DNA from: JAKQHY01 sp034429475
Lineage (GTDB): Bacteria; Chloroflexota; Anaerolineae; B4-G1; SLSP01
Length of the DNA: 56,646 nucleotides
Assembly (NCBI GenBank): GCA_034429475.1
Contig: DAOUGD010000162.1
Location: forward strand, 1-56,646
Reading direction: 5' to 3'
In this document: piece after piece, positions 42,312-50,351 of the stretch
Layout: each line of letters starts with the position of its first letter
Position numbering within the stretch: the first letter of the stretch is position 1
Made by a program: the position numbers and the translations under genes
The notes under the pieces: model-generated
The model's database searches: none
The model's input: only the letters and a program-made list of their open reading frames with translations
Told to the model about the DNA's origin: nothing

Positions 42312-42386
42312 TCAATAGCCACAGAGAACACAAAGAACACAAAGAAAAAAAGAGAATCTCTGCGTGCTCTGCGGTGAAAATTTTCA
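42312..42386. repeat. Phrase repeat with dyad (ACACAAAG family)
   Basis: Left arm cacagagaacacaaagaac (9-base period), then an A-run, then gagaatctctgcgtgctctg as a partial complement. It fills the gap between the HEAT-like gene and the GNAT gene on the minus strand. Confidence 0.75.
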
Positions 42387-42412
42387 TTGCCGGGGCTGCA
42401 TCCCAGGTTCGG

Positions 42413-43156
42413 TCACACTCCTTGATTTTGCATCTTTGCCACCCAGTCCGCGTCCATGCGTTCCAGGCGGGTCTTTTTCAGGTTCTCGCGCATAATCCAG
42501 CGGACGTCCTTGTCATCGCTGGCGAGCCAACGCTCCATCAGCGGCTTGCCGACTTCCGGCAGCGCGCAGACGGCGACGCTCCAACCGTAAGCCAGCCCCT
42601 TGCGCAGGGCGATGAAGGCGTCGCTGCGCCGGTCGGCGGCCTGCGCTACAGTAGCGGTGATGCCGTCAAGCAGGCGCAGAACTCGCGCCGTCTGTCGTGG
42701 ATCGTGCAGCAAGGCCGGCTCGCAGAGGCCCGCGACCACCGCGCGCTGCTCATACGGATTCCCCACGGCCCACAGCGCCATTTCTGCGAGCAGCGCGTCC
42801 ATCGCCGCGCGCCCCCAGCGCTGCAACGCCATCGCTACCCCTTCGCGGGTGCGCCAGCGTGGATCGGAAGCGCAGCCGCGCAGCGTCGGCAATACGCTCC
42901 GGTCGCCTTCTGCCAGCAACCGCCCTAGCCCGACGGTTCCGCAGAAGGCCAGGAACTCGTAAGGTGAGTTCACCGGCGCTTTCTGCGCGTCGAAGGTGAG
43001 GAAGTGTGCAAACAACGCCGCGTTTCCTTCGTCGGCGACGGCCTGCGCCAGTTCGATATTCCCGCGCGGCCCCGGCAGCCCGGATTCCGCCAGCAGAAAC
43101 GGCTCCCACGCTTCCAGCGTCCTTAATTTTTCGCGGTAAGCCTCAATCTTGCCCAT
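42413..43156 (-). CDS. HEAT-like alpha-helical repeat protein
   Basis: A 247-residue protein composed of paired helices, with segments such as SVLPTLRGCASDPRWRTREGVAMALQRWG and LMERWLASDDKDVRWIMREN resembling HEAT or DNA-alkylation-repair repeats. No catalytic motif was identified. It may be a scaffold or belong to an ALKD-related family, but this was not tested. It lies between the nitroreductase and GNAT genes on the same strand. Confidence 0.65.
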   Translation of the reverse strand: MGKIEAYREKLRTLEAWEPFLLAESGLPGPRGNIELAQAVADEGNAALFAHFLTFDAQKAPVNSPYEFLAFCGTVGLGRLLAEGDRSVLPTLRGCASDPRWRTREGVAMALQRWGRAAMDALLAEMALWAVGNPYEQRAVVAGLCEPALLHDPRQTARVLRLLDGITATVAQAADRRSDAFIALRKGLAYGWSVAVCALPEVGKPLMERWLASDDKDVRWIMRENLKKTRLERMDADWVAKMQNQGV

Positions 43157-43203
43157 TCCGTCCCCTCAAATCTCCAAATCTAACATCAACAAATCCCGCA
43201 ATC

Positions 43204-43779
43204 TCAAAGCCAGCGCGTCACTTCGTCCACGGCCATGCGCGGGCGGGGTTTCGGCTCCTCGGCGGGATACCCGACAGAGACGGCGGCGACCAACTGGTGC
43301 GGTTCGCCGAGCCAGGTACACAGTTCCACGTAGGCGTAGAACACGTCGCAGATCCAAAGCGTCCCCAGGCCCTTATCGGTCGCGGCCAGGAGCAGCGTTT
43401 GGATGGCCGCGCCGATGGATTGCACGTCCACGGAATTGCCGATCAGGTCGTAGATGCTGTAAGGCTGGTCAAGGCTTTCCAGGGCGTCGTTGAAGACGAA
43501 GATGGTCGCGGGCGCGTGTTCCATAATCTGCACCGACCACGGACTGCTGCCCAGGTCGCGCCCATGCGCCTTTGAGGCTTCCATCCCCGCGCGCATCACC
43601 TGCACCATCTCAGCGCGCTTCTCTCCGCGCACGACGACAAAGCGCCACGGCTGGCGGTTCTTGCCCGATGGGGCGAGTGTGGCAGCGTGCAACAGTTCGC
43701 GGATGGTCTCATCCGCTACCGGCGCATCCGTAAACTTGCGGATACTACGGCGTTGGGCGATAGCGTCTAATGTTTGCAT
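43204..43779 (-). CDS. Nitroreductase family protein
   Basis: A 191-residue flavoprotein of the nitroreductase fold, which usually binds FMN as a dimer and uses NAD(P)H. The N-terminal FMN signature RRSIRKFTDAPV (12-23) is clear, followed by HAATLAPSGKNRQPWRFVVV and the C-terminal VSVGYPAEEPKPRPR. The substrate cannot be assigned. AAGGAGA lies just before the ATG at 43779. Confidence 0.9.
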   Translation of the reverse strand: MQTLDAIAQRRSIRKFTDAPVADETIRELLHAATLAPSGKNRQPWRFVVVRGEKRAEMVQVMRAGMEASKAHGRDLGSSPWSVQIMEHAPATIFVFNDALESLDQPYSIYDLIGNSVDVQSIGAAIQTLLLAATDKGLGTLWICDVFYAYVELCTWLGEPHQLVAAVSVGYPAEEPKPRPRMAVDEVTRWL

Positions 43780-43794
43780 AAAAGGTCTCCTTGT

Positions 43795-43902
43795 GAATGA
43801 GTATGGGTAATGAGAAATGAGTAAGGAGTAGGGGGTAGGGAGTAGCTGGGATTTGGAAACCCATTACTCATTACCCATTACTCATTTCTGATTTCTGATT
43901 AC
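43795..43902. repeat. Heptamer phrase repeat with dyad (ATTACTC family, second copy)
   Basis: Left arm units gaatgag, taatgag, aaatgag, then a degenerate agtaggg/gtaggga section, and right arm attactc, attaccc, attactc, atttctg. Lies between nadE and the nitroreductase gene. The central part differs from the copy at 8576-8652. Confidence 0.82.
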
Positions 43903-43943
43903 CTGTGACTATATGCCGCGCCCCCGCCAAACGTGACAGGGCG

Positions 43944-45491
43944 TTACTTGCGGGTGATGGGGATCATGCGCCCGGTGCCGAACGCCTTCTCGCTCACTTT
44001 GAGGATGACGCCCATGTGCCAGCGTTTGTGCTCGGAACGGCGGATGGCGGCGTTGCTGCGGTTTTCCTGGATGAGCGTTTCCAGGATGGGGGACACTTTG
44101 GGATAGTCGAACGGGTCTACCTGATCCGGCTTGAGTTCGGCGGAAGGGGGACGCTCGATGATAAAGCGCGGGATGATGGCGCCGCGCGTCGCCTGTATCC
44201 ACTCCGCCAGCGCGTAGATTTCCGGTTTGGTGAGGTCGGCGATGGGACAGAGCGTGCCCGCCATGTCGCCGTAGAGCGTGCTGTAGCCCACCGTCAACTC
44301 GGTCTTGTTGCTGGTATTGAGCAGCATCCCGCCGTCGCGGTTGACGAACGCCATCAAGATCAGCGCCCGCAGCCGCGCCTGGACGTTTTCGGCGGCGGTG
44401 CCGTGCGTCAACAGGTCGCCCAGCGCGCTTTCGGCGGCGGCGTGGAGCGGCTCCAGTTCCACCACCTCGAAGCCGATGCCGAGCGCTTCCGCCAACGCCC
44501 GCGCGCTTGAGGTGGAACGCGGATCGCTGTAGCGCGAGGGGATGGCGACTGCCGTGACGCGCTCCGGCCCCAGCGCCTCGGCAGCGATCACAGCGACGAC
44601 GGCAGAATCCACGCCGCCGGACAGCCCCAGACAGGCGCGCTCGATTCCGTTTTTCTGCGCGAAGTCGCGCACGCCCAGCACCAGGGCGTGGAAAACTTCT
44701 TCTTCAGGGTGCAGGTTGTGGGTTACGGGTTGTGGGTTATGGGTTTGTGTCATATCCACGACCTGGACAGTCTCCTCGAAGCCGGGCAACTGGGCCAAGA
44801 TGTCGCCGTCTGCGTTGAGGGCGAAGCTGCGGCCGTCGAAGATCAGCTCATCGTTCGCGCCCACCAGGTTGACGTAGACCAGCGGGCCGCGCGGGCGGCG
44901 CATCACGGCGAGCCGCTGCGCCAGCACGCCCCGGCGGAACGGCGACGCTGAGAGGCCGATGAGCAGTTCCGCCCCGGCGGCCAGCAGGTCGGCGGGCGGG
45001 TGGACGTCGTAGCCGTTGTCCCAGAGGTCTTCGCAAATGAGCACGCCCACGCGCCGCCCGGCGATGGTCACAGGCGACGCGGGCGGTCCCGGCAGGAACC
45101 ACCGCGCCTCGAAGTAGACGTCGTAGCTCGGCAGCAGTCGTTTGGCGGCGACCAGTTGTACGTCGCCGCCGCGCAGGAGTACCGCCGCGTTATACAATCC
45201 CGGATGGTGCGGCGGATGCTGCCCGCTGGCCGTCACCGTGCCGACGAGGGCCGGCGGGCCGTCTGCCGCGCGGCGGGCCAGGTCGCGCGTGGCCTCGAAG
45301 ACGGCTTCGGTGAAGCTGGCATCACAGAGGATGTCGCGGGGTGGGTAGCCGGGGATCGCCATCTCCGGCAGCACGACGAGGTCTGCCCCCAGGCGCCGCG
45401 CCGTCTCGATGGCGTTCAGGCAGCGCTCGACGTTGCCGGGGAGGTCGGCGATGGTAGGGTTGATTTGAGCGAGGGCGATTTTCATACGCAA
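43944..45491 (-). CDS. nadE: Glutamine-dependent NAD+ synthetase
   Basis: A 515-residue two-domain enzyme. The N-terminal nitrilase-fold glutaminase has the catalytic triad Glu (VVLPEMAIPGYPPRD), Lys (AAKRLLPSYDVYFEARWF) and Cys (VGVLICEDLWDNG). The C-terminal synthetase has the ATP pyrophosphatase loop GLSGGVDSAVVAVIAAEALG and TELTVGYSTLYGDMAGTL. It converts nicotinic acid adenine dinucleotide to NAD+. The linker between the domains is built from an in-frame phrase repeat (THNPQPVTHNLHP, at 44712-44749). A possible nicotinate-nucleotide adenylyltransferase-like gene is 4.3 kb away. Confidence 0.95.
   Translation of the reverse strand: MRMKIALAQINPTIADLPGNVERCLNAIETARRLGADLVVLPEMAIPGYPPRDILCDASFTEAVFEATRDLARRAADGPPALVGTVTASGQHPPHHPGLYNAAVLLRGGDVQLVAAKRLLPSYDVYFEARWFLPGPPASPVTIAGRRVGVLICEDLWDNGYDVHPPADLLAAGAELLIGLSASPFRRGVLAQRLAVMRRPRGPLVYVNLVGANDELIFDGRSFALNADGDILAQLPGFEETVQVVDMTQTHNPQPVTHNLHPEEEVFHALVLGVRDFAQKNGIERACLGLSGGVDSAVVAVIAAEALGPERVTAVAIPSRYSDPRSTSSARALAEALGIGFEVVELEPLHAAAESALGDLLTHGTAAENVQARLRALILMAFVNRDGGMLLNTSNKTELTVGYSTLYGDMAGTLCPIADLTKPEIYALAEWIQATRGAIIPRFIIERPPSAELKPDQVDPFDYPKVSPILETLIQENRSNAAIRRSEHKRWHMGVILKVSEKAFGTGRMIPITRK
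44712..44749. repeat. In-frame phrase repeat (GGTTGTG family) in the NadE linker
   Basis: About five 7-base units (gttgtgg, gttacgg, gttgtgg, gttatgg, gtttgtg) lie between the two enzyme domains and encode THNPQPVTHN. The same phrase and peptide style appear in the giant membrane protein at 54678-54756. Confidence 0.8.
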
Positions 45492-45523
45492 ATAACCTGA
45501 TAAAGGTTAGCCCGCGGCGCTTC

Positions 45524-45790
45524 TCATGGAAAATATCTGTAAACGTCTTTGCGATGCAAAAAGCGCACGAAGATTACCTGATCATCTACAACTTCTATTC
45601 CTATCCGATAATCGCCTAAACGGACGCGATAGAAGGTATCATACCCCTGCATCTTTTTCGGTTCTGATACGCTGCCGATACCTGGCGCGAGTTTGATCGC
45701 CTCAATAGTTTGTTGTACTCGTTGCAAGAGTGGCTTATCGCGAATACGTTTCAAATCCCGTGCAAAGCTGGCTTCAAAAGCAATTTTCAT
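45524..45790 (-). CDS. RelE/ParE-family toxin
   Basis: An 88-residue toxin of the RelE/ParE fold. Typical segments are FARDLKRIRDKPLLQRVQQTI near the start and YDTFYRVRLGDYRIGIEV, with the terminal FVRFLHRKDVYRYFP. RelE-type toxins cleave mRNA on the ribosome; ParE-type poison gyrase. The sequence alone does not decide. Its ATG overlaps the antitoxin stop (ATGA), so the pair is translationally coupled. Confidence 0.88.
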   Translation of the reverse strand: MKIAFEASFARDLKRIRDKPLLQRVQQTIEAIKLAPGIGSVSEPKKMQGYDTFYRVRLGDYRIGIEVVDDQVIFVRFLHRKDVYRYFP

Positions 45791-45993
45791 GCGCGTCCCT
45801 CTAAAATAGCAGTGACCTGAGCTTCATCAACGAATTGATCTTGTCGCCCCTCACGAATGGCATTTGCCAGCCCAATTTCTTCCAATGCCTCCAAAAGGGC
45901 TTCAAAAAACAAGTTGCGTTTGTCCTTAAGCAACTCAAGGATAGCCTGTTTGAATAACTCTTTAGCTTGGGTTTCATTCATTGTCAATTCCAT
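45787..45993 (-). CDS. Antitoxin of the RelE-like pair
   Basis: A 68-residue acidic protein immediately upstream of the toxin. It is mostly helical (AKELFKQAILELLKDKRNLFFEALLEALEEIG) with no clear DNA-binding domain, which suggests a short toxin-neutralising antitoxin of the kind often annotated as a hypothetical. AAGGAG lies 8 bases before the ATG. Confidence 0.75.
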   Translation of the reverse strand: MELTMNETQAKELFKQAILELLKDKRNLFFEALLEALEEIGLANAIREGRQDQFVDEAQVTAILEGRA

Positions 45994-46029
45994 TGCACTT
46001 ACTCCTTATGGATTCAGTTACGTTCTGAC

Positions 46030-46428
46030 TCAAAGAGGCTTGTTACCGATGACGTTGCCTTCAGCGTCCGTCTCCAACAGCCCTTTGGTGAAGTCCAGTA
46101 ACACAAGCTTATTTCCCCAGGGATCATGAACCACCACGCATCGCCCAATTTGGATGTCAAAGGGCGGAACGACGACTTTGCCGCCGGCCTGCTCGATTCG
46201 AGTCGCCGCTTCCTCCGCGCGCTCCACCTTGAAATCAATTTCTGGAGCTTGCCGCTCCGTATGAAGCACGATCTCCGTCTCGTCATCGGGCAGCCGCAGC
46301 CCAACTGCTTGTTCGGTTCGCCAGACCAACGCAAGACCTAGCCGGTCGCGGTAAAACGCGAGGCCGGATTCGAGGTCGGATACGTAGAGGCGGATACAGT
46401 CAACTTTTTGGAGGAGTGGGTCGGGCAT
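46030..46428 (-). CDS. VOC superfamily (glyoxalase/dioxygenase-fold) protein
   Basis: A 132-residue protein with the vicinal-oxygen-chelate fold: DCIRLYVSDLESGLAFYRDRLGLAL at the start, IDFKVERAEEAATRIEQAGGKVV in the middle and VVVHDPWGNKLVLLDFTKG at the end. The DPWGN motif is the typical C-terminal turn. No specific reaction can be assigned. Its start overlaps the end of a weak upstream frame. Confidence 0.85.
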   Translation of the reverse strand: MPDPLLQKVDCIRLYVSDLESGLAFYRDRLGLALVWRTEQAVGLRLPDDETEIVLHTERQAPEIDFKVERAEEAATRIEQAGGKVVVPPFDIQIGRCVVVHDPWGNKLVLLDFTKGLLETDAEGNVIGNKPL

Positions 46429-46621
46429 CTTTTCCCTTCAGTTCTTTCTGCATGTGATTCCTAAGACTTTGACAAAGTGCTGCCTGATGGTCTGATTTCA
46501 GCAACACAGCGATTGTGGCAACGTTCCTTTCTGCCCGTATGCGGGTTTCAATTAGATGAGGCAATGTTCCGACGATCTTTATAGAAGAATGAGTTAAACT
46601 TGGCACGATTGTCCCTGTCAC
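46400..46621 (-). CDS. Possible small hypothetical or gene remnant
   Basis: An open frame of 73 residues beginning at a GTG. It contains the helical stretch LPHLIETRIRAERNVATIAV and ends PTPPKS, overlapping the VOC gene by 29 bases. No family was recognised and there is no clear ribosome-binding site. It may be the remains of a longer gene; the region upstream (46622-46890) holds only hairpins. Confidence 0.3.
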   Translation of the reverse strand: MTGTIVPSLTHSSIKIVGTLPHLIETRIRAERNVATIAVLLKSDHQAALCQSLRNHMQKELKGKDARPTPPKS

Positions 46622-46664
46622 TTACTCTGAGTCTTCTGAGACTCTTCGCAAAAAAACGCTACCC

Positions 46665-46791
46665 AGAAACTTGAGCAAGTTTCTGACTTCTGGCATATCG
46701 CCGGGGGCGATATGAGTTCTCAGAATGACGGAATACGTCACCCTGAACGGAATCCCGATGCTTTTTCGGGATGGAGTGAAGGGTCTCTGAT
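46665..46791. repeat. String of four perfect hairpins
   Basis: Four perfect dyads are lined up within about 110 bases: AGAAACTTG/CAAGTTTCT (46665-46684), CATATCGCC/GGCGATATG (46694-46714), TGACG/CGTCA (46726-46740) and ATCCCGA/TCGGGAT (46752-46772). The last sits inside a phrase of the type caccctgaacgg...gagtgaagggtctc. The region has no gene. From 46800 to 46890 I see nothing further. Confidence 0.75.
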
Positions 46792-46890
46792 TGTGCCAGT
46801 TCTAAATCGTTTATTTATTAGACTGTGCTATGTACTTCAGAATTCACTAACTTGCTGTTTCAATGTTAACTGCGGTTTGATGAGAAAAGA

Positions 46891-47628
46891 CTATCCAACT
46901 ATCGACCATTCTGTCAGAATGATATTACGTAAGATAAATGAATGAGTGGCTGAATTGTCAAAAGCGAATATCACCAAGCTACAATCGACGAGGGGGTCAA
47001 ATTCATACTGTAGATTGAGTTTTTGCCATTGGTTCTCTTGCCAGTCATCAACTCGAATGCCGTGCAGTACTATGCTAAAATCGTTCGCTGGAGCAAAATA
47101 TACATGGACTGAACAAGTACCTTTTGTGATTTTTGCTTCCAAAGATAAATGAATTTTTCTTTTTCCAATCACCAAATCGTTTTTGGGTAAAAATTCATTT
47201 ATTCTTTTGTGATAAAAATAGCGATATAGGGCAACAGTAAAACCCCCTCCCACATTTGTTCGTTCAATTGAAAAAAATTGCGGTTCGATAAGTAGTCTAC
47301 CCTGACCAGTTGTTCCGTTAAAAACATTGCCATATCCCTTAAAATCGAAAGGTTGAATGCCAGTTCGCGAATCATAAACGACTTGAGAACTCATACGAGA
47401 AGCTAAAGTGACTTCATCTACCTTCTGCCCTAATTTCTCAACCTCTCGAGTTAGTTTTATTGTCTCGATTTTCGCTTTTTCCGTTTCTGCACGCATTTGT
47501 TCCGCTTCGGCTATAAGTTTCTGGGTCTCCGCATCAGATCGTCGTTTCGAAAAAAAATAGTTAAGTATAGCAACCAACAACCCACCGATTATTGATGATA
47601 TTAGAGTAGAGAGCACTTCACTTGACAT
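46891..47628 (-). CDS. Hypothetical membrane-anchored coiled-coil protein
   Basis: A 245-residue protein of unknown function. It has an N-terminal membrane helix (about 4-25), a coiled coil (about 30-75, rich in Glu/Lys/Gln with AEAEQMRAETEKAKIETIKL), and a beta-rich C-terminal domain (VALYRYFYHKRINEF, HLSLEAKITKGTCSVHVYF). Base composition is strongly AT-rich compared with neighbours, and codon use follows, suggesting recent transfer. AGGAG lies 8 bases before the ATG. Confidence 0.65.
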   Translation of the reverse strand: MSSEVLSTLISSIIGGLLVAILNYFFSKRRSDAETQKLIAEAEQMRAETEKAKIETIKLTREVEKLGQKVDEVTLASRMSSQVVYDSRTGIQPFDFKGYGNVFNGTTGQGRLLIEPQFFSIERTNVGGGFTVALYRYFYHKRINEFLPKNDLVIGKRKIHLSLEAKITKGTCSVHVYFAPANDFSIVLHGIRVDDWQENQWQKLNLQYEFDPLVDCSLVIFAFDNSATHSFILRNIILTEWSIVG

Positions 47629-47765
47629 ATTGGGTCTCCTAAGTATTGCTTCTGTGTAAAGTGGTTAACTTATCTATACGGAATCTTTTTCATATAGAAT
47701 CTTAATGCACTTTTCCGTAATTCCCTATCTGGTGAAACTGCATAGCCTCGACGTCTTATGCAGCG

Positions 47766-48656
47766 TTAAAACTCCCCCGCCACCGCCTCCAGCAGATTCA
47801 ACGCCTCGATAATGCTATCCCGCCGGAAGCACACCTTATCCCCAAACATAAAAGTGCGATAGCCTAACCCGATCAGGAAGGCCACGTCGCCGATGTCGGC
47901 GCTTTCGGGGACAGGCTGGTAGGCCAGCGAGTCACAGAGGCGGCTGGCGACGATGGCGTCCGGGTCGGCGGCGATGATGTCGCGCAGGGCGCTCACGATG
48001 CGGTGCGGGCGCAGGACTTCGATGTAGAGGTCGCCGCGCGCGGCCATCAGGCGACCGTGCGCCGCTTTGTGCCGCCGGGCGAAGGTCAGGCCGCGTTCCG
48101 ACTCGATCTTCAGGACGATCTCGGCGCCGGGGAGCAGGGCGCGCACTTCATCCACGTCGGCGGGCGACTCGACGTAGGAGAGCATCACGCGCGTGAGGCC
48201 CAGCTCGCGCATCGCTGCCAGGTACGCGCGGTCGGTCTCGGTGAGCGTGCCCGCGATGCGCAGGGTGGGGTGGACGATGTTGACGCTTTCCCCCGGCCCG
48301 ATGAGGCGGCGCGGCCCGTCTTCCAGGATGAGCCGGTCGCCATCCACGGCGGCGACGCGCGCGCTCTCCATGCCGTCGGAGAAAAAAGCGTCCACCGGCG
48401 TCTTGACCTGGATGGGGTGGCTCAGGCGGACCTCGGTGTACGGCGGGATCGCCGCGCCGACCACACGCAGTTGCCGTCCTTTGAGGTCTACCCACAGCGG
48501 CTGCCCCAGCGCGCCGAGCCGCTCCAGCGCCTCCTTCGGCTCCTCCTTGAGCGGCATCACCGTGTTGAGCCGCAGCCCACACACCAGCGGATGCCGCGCC
48601 ACCTCCTCCAAAAATGGCGCGTAAGGCGGCGCAGTGACGATAGCCTGTATCTTCAT
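47766..48656 (-). CDS. Minimal pyruvate kinase-like (beta/alpha)8 protein
   Basis: A 296-residue homologue of the pyruvate kinase barrel. Matching segments are LWVDLKGRQLRV (54-65), LTETDRAYLAAMRELGL (138-154), VLKIESERGL with Lys183 and Glu185 (the catalytic Lys/metal Glu positions), LMAARGDLYIE (203-213) and VASRLCDSL (236-244). The B domain is much reduced (about 80-135) and there is no C-terminal allosteric domain. The Thr-containing helix TATQML of true pyruvate kinases is replaced by VASRLC. Activity is uncertain; it may act on another phosphate ester. Confidence 0.75.
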   Translation of the reverse strand: MKIQAIVTAPPYAPFLEEVARHPLVCGLRLNTVMPLKEEPKEALERLGALGQPLWVDLKGRQLRVVGAAIPPYTEVRLSHPIQVKTPVDAFFSDGMESARVAAVDGDRLILEDGPRRLIGPGESVNIVHPTLRIAGTLTETDRAYLAAMRELGLTRVMLSYVESPADVDEVRALLPGAEIVLKIESERGLTFARRHKAAHGRLMAARGDLYIEVLRPHRIVSALRDIIAADPDAIVASRLCDSLAYQPVPESADIGDVAFLIGLGYRTFMFGDKVCFRRDSIIEALNLLEAVAGEF

Positions 48657-48675
48657 CAGCTTTTAGCCCTCGTTA

Positions 48676-48760
48676 CTGGTAATGAGTAATGAGTAAAGAG
48701 TAATGAGTGCGTAGACTCATTACTCATTTCCCATTACTCATTACTCATTTCCCATTACTT
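48676..48760. repeat. Heptamer phrase repeat with dyad (ATTACTC family, third copy)
   Basis: Left arm units taatgag, taatgag, taaagag, taatgag; right arm attactc, atttccc, attactc, attactc, atttccc, attactt. The dyad spacer is about 9 bases. It ends 3 bases before the stop triplet of the vWA gene. Confidence 0.9.
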
Positions 48761-49723
48761 TCACAGCTTCAATGTTGTGCGGCAGTACTTACACGTAAAC
48801 ATCCCCGCCGCGTCCACCGGGAGGGGCGCGCCGCAGCTTGGGCATTTCATCACGATGGGGGTGCTCACGGCCTGGACTTTGTCCTCGCTCTGGCGAGCGC
48901 GCATGTTATCCTGGAAATCGCCAAAATGCCCCCAGGCGCGGGCGATGAGACCCATGGCGTAGTCCACGGCCCGCTGTTCGTCCTGGATGTGGAAGATTTT
49001 TTGCTCGGTGATGGCCTGCCCCCACTGTTTGTCCACCGCGTCGCCCGGCTTGCCGGTAGGTCGTCGTAAAAACCAGGTGTTCCAATTCTGGCAAACCTGC
49101 TGCCAGGCCTGGAGCGCGTCCACGCCCTTTTTCCCGTCCTCGCCGAGGTAGTGGGCGATTTGCGTGTGCGGGACGGTGGGGTGCATCGGCGCGTCGCCGA
49201 ACACGATGAGGAAGGGTTTGTCGCCCGCGTTCGGCGCGGTGACGTGGGTGTTGACCCAGTGCGCGAAGAGGCCGTAGCTTTCGGGCGCATCGCCGCCGCC
49301 GCCCTCGCCGTAGAGCGAGCCGAGCAGTTGTTCCAGGTCGAAGCCGCTGGCGAAGGGCGTCACTTGCAGCGGCCATTTGTCGCAGCCGGCGTCGCCAATG
49401 GCCGCGAAACAGACTTCTAAATCCTGGCGGTACTGGCAGAGGGTGTTGTAGAGCAGGGGCAGGCGGTCGAAGATTTCAAAGGGCCAGTTTGCCATCGAGC
49501 CGGTCACGTCAATGGCGATGATGAGGGGATTGGTGGATTGGGTGGTGATGTGTTTGTGGGGGTCTATAATCTTCTCATTGGGTTCTGCCTTCTGTTTGTA
49601 CGTGCGTGGCCCGCTCGCCTCGGCTCGTTCGGCGGCCGCTTTCCGTTTGTCCGCGCCGCGCGAGCTGTACTCGTATTTCGCATCGCCATACCACGAACTG
49701 GTGTCTTCATCCCAGGTATACAT
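48761..49723 (-). CDS. vWA-domain protein with C-terminal zinc ribbon
   Basis: A 320-residue protein with a von Willebrand A domain carrying a MIDAS motif DVTGS (72-76), followed by FFRLPLLYNTL-like helix (FDRLPLLYNTLCQY), and FLIVFGDAPMHP (late metal-binding region). The C-terminal 35 residues form a zinc ribbon (CPSCG and CKYC). It has no signal peptide, so the vWA domain is cytoplasmic. No MoxR-type ATPase is adjacent. The role is unknown; the two domains together suggest a metal-dependent binding protein in a regulatory complex. Confidence 0.75.
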   Translation of the reverse strand: MYTWDEDTSSWYGDAKYEYSSRGADKRKAAAERAEASGPRTYKQKAEPNEKIIDPHKHITTQSTNPLIIAIDVTGSMANWPFEIFDRLPLLYNTLCQYRQDLEVCFAAIGDAGCDKWPLQVTPFASGFDLEQLLGSLYGEGGGGDAPESYGLFAHWVNTHVTAPNAGDKPFLIVFGDAPMHPTVPHTQIAHYLGEDGKKGVDALQAWQQVCQNWNTWFLRRPTGKPGDAVDKQWGQAITEQKIFHIQDEQRAVDYAMGLIARAWGHFGDFQDNMRARQSEDKVQAVSTPIVMKCPSCGAPLPVDAAGMFTCKYCRTTLKL

Positions 49724-49742
49724 AAAGCCTCCTTGTTTTGAT

Positions 49743-49804
49743 GGTAGACGGTAGACAGTAGACAGTAAACGAGCCTGTCTACCGTCTACCGTCTACTGTC
49801 TACC
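49743..49804. repeat. Heptamer phrase repeat with dyad (GTAGACG family, second copy)
   Basis: Units gtagacg, gtagaca, gtagaca, gtaaacg, then ctgtcta, ccgtcta, ccgtcta, ctgtcta, ccg. The arms pair with a spacer of about 3 bases. The last units encode the end of the adenylyltransferase (GRQ, stop). Confidence 0.9.
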
Positions 49805-50350
49805 GATAACGGTTTCCAATGCCAACGTTTCCAGCCCAAACTCGCGGCGGAAGCGCTCGTCGAGCTGTCTTTCCACGATGTAACGGGCGATCTCCGGCGG
49901 GACCAGAGCTTGCCAGTCGCCGCTGCGCGCTATTTCCCGGCGCACCGCCGCGCCATCTACTGCCATTCTATGCGCTTCCGTCACCAACGCAACCGGTTTG
50001 AGCAGGGGATAATCTGCCATCATGAGGTGGGCCACATACGGATTGGCGGTCACGAAAGCGTCCAGCGGGCCGAACAGATCGAGGAGCATTAGCCGCCAGC
50101 GCGGGCCATCGTCCAGGTCAGGCACGGGGACGAGCGTGTAGTTGTCATAGCCGGCAAGAGCCAGGCGAAGCATGTCGGTGGTCTCCTCCAGCGTGAAGGG
50201 ATTGCGGGCATTGTAGCGGTTCGCGCTGCCGATGCCGATGAGGGCGTGGTTGGCCTGCTCGCACAGCGCGTGGAGCACGGCCAGGTGTCCCAGGTGGACG
50301 GGCTTCCACCGGGCGACCATGCCGATGCGGTCAAAGCGTTTGGGATTCAT
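49793..50350 (-). CDS. Nicotinamide/nicotinate-nucleotide adenylyltransferase-like protein
   Basis: A 185-residue nucleotidyltransferase of the NMNAT (archaeal-type) group, which makes NAD or its precursor from the mononucleotide and ATP. The phosphate-binding H-x-G-H motif is at residues 19-22 (MVARWKPVHLGHLAVL), and the late VDGAAVRREIARSG region corresponds to the ISGTxVR motif, here with weaker conservation. The ATG at 50350 is chosen; 9 further codons upstream are open but are read from a phrase repeat. No ribosome-binding site is visible. The stop codon and last three residues come from the heptamer repeat 49743-49804. Confidence 0.78.
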   Translation of the reverse strand: MNPKRFDRIGMVARWKPVHLGHLAVLHALCEQANHALIGIGSANRYNARNPFTLEETTDMLRLALAGYDNYTLVPVPDLDDGPRWRLMLLDLFGPLDAFVTANPYVAHLMMADYPLLKPVALVTEAHRMAVDGAAVRREIARSGDWQALVPPEIARYIVERQLDERFRREFGLETLALETVIGRQ

Positions 50351-50351
50351 T

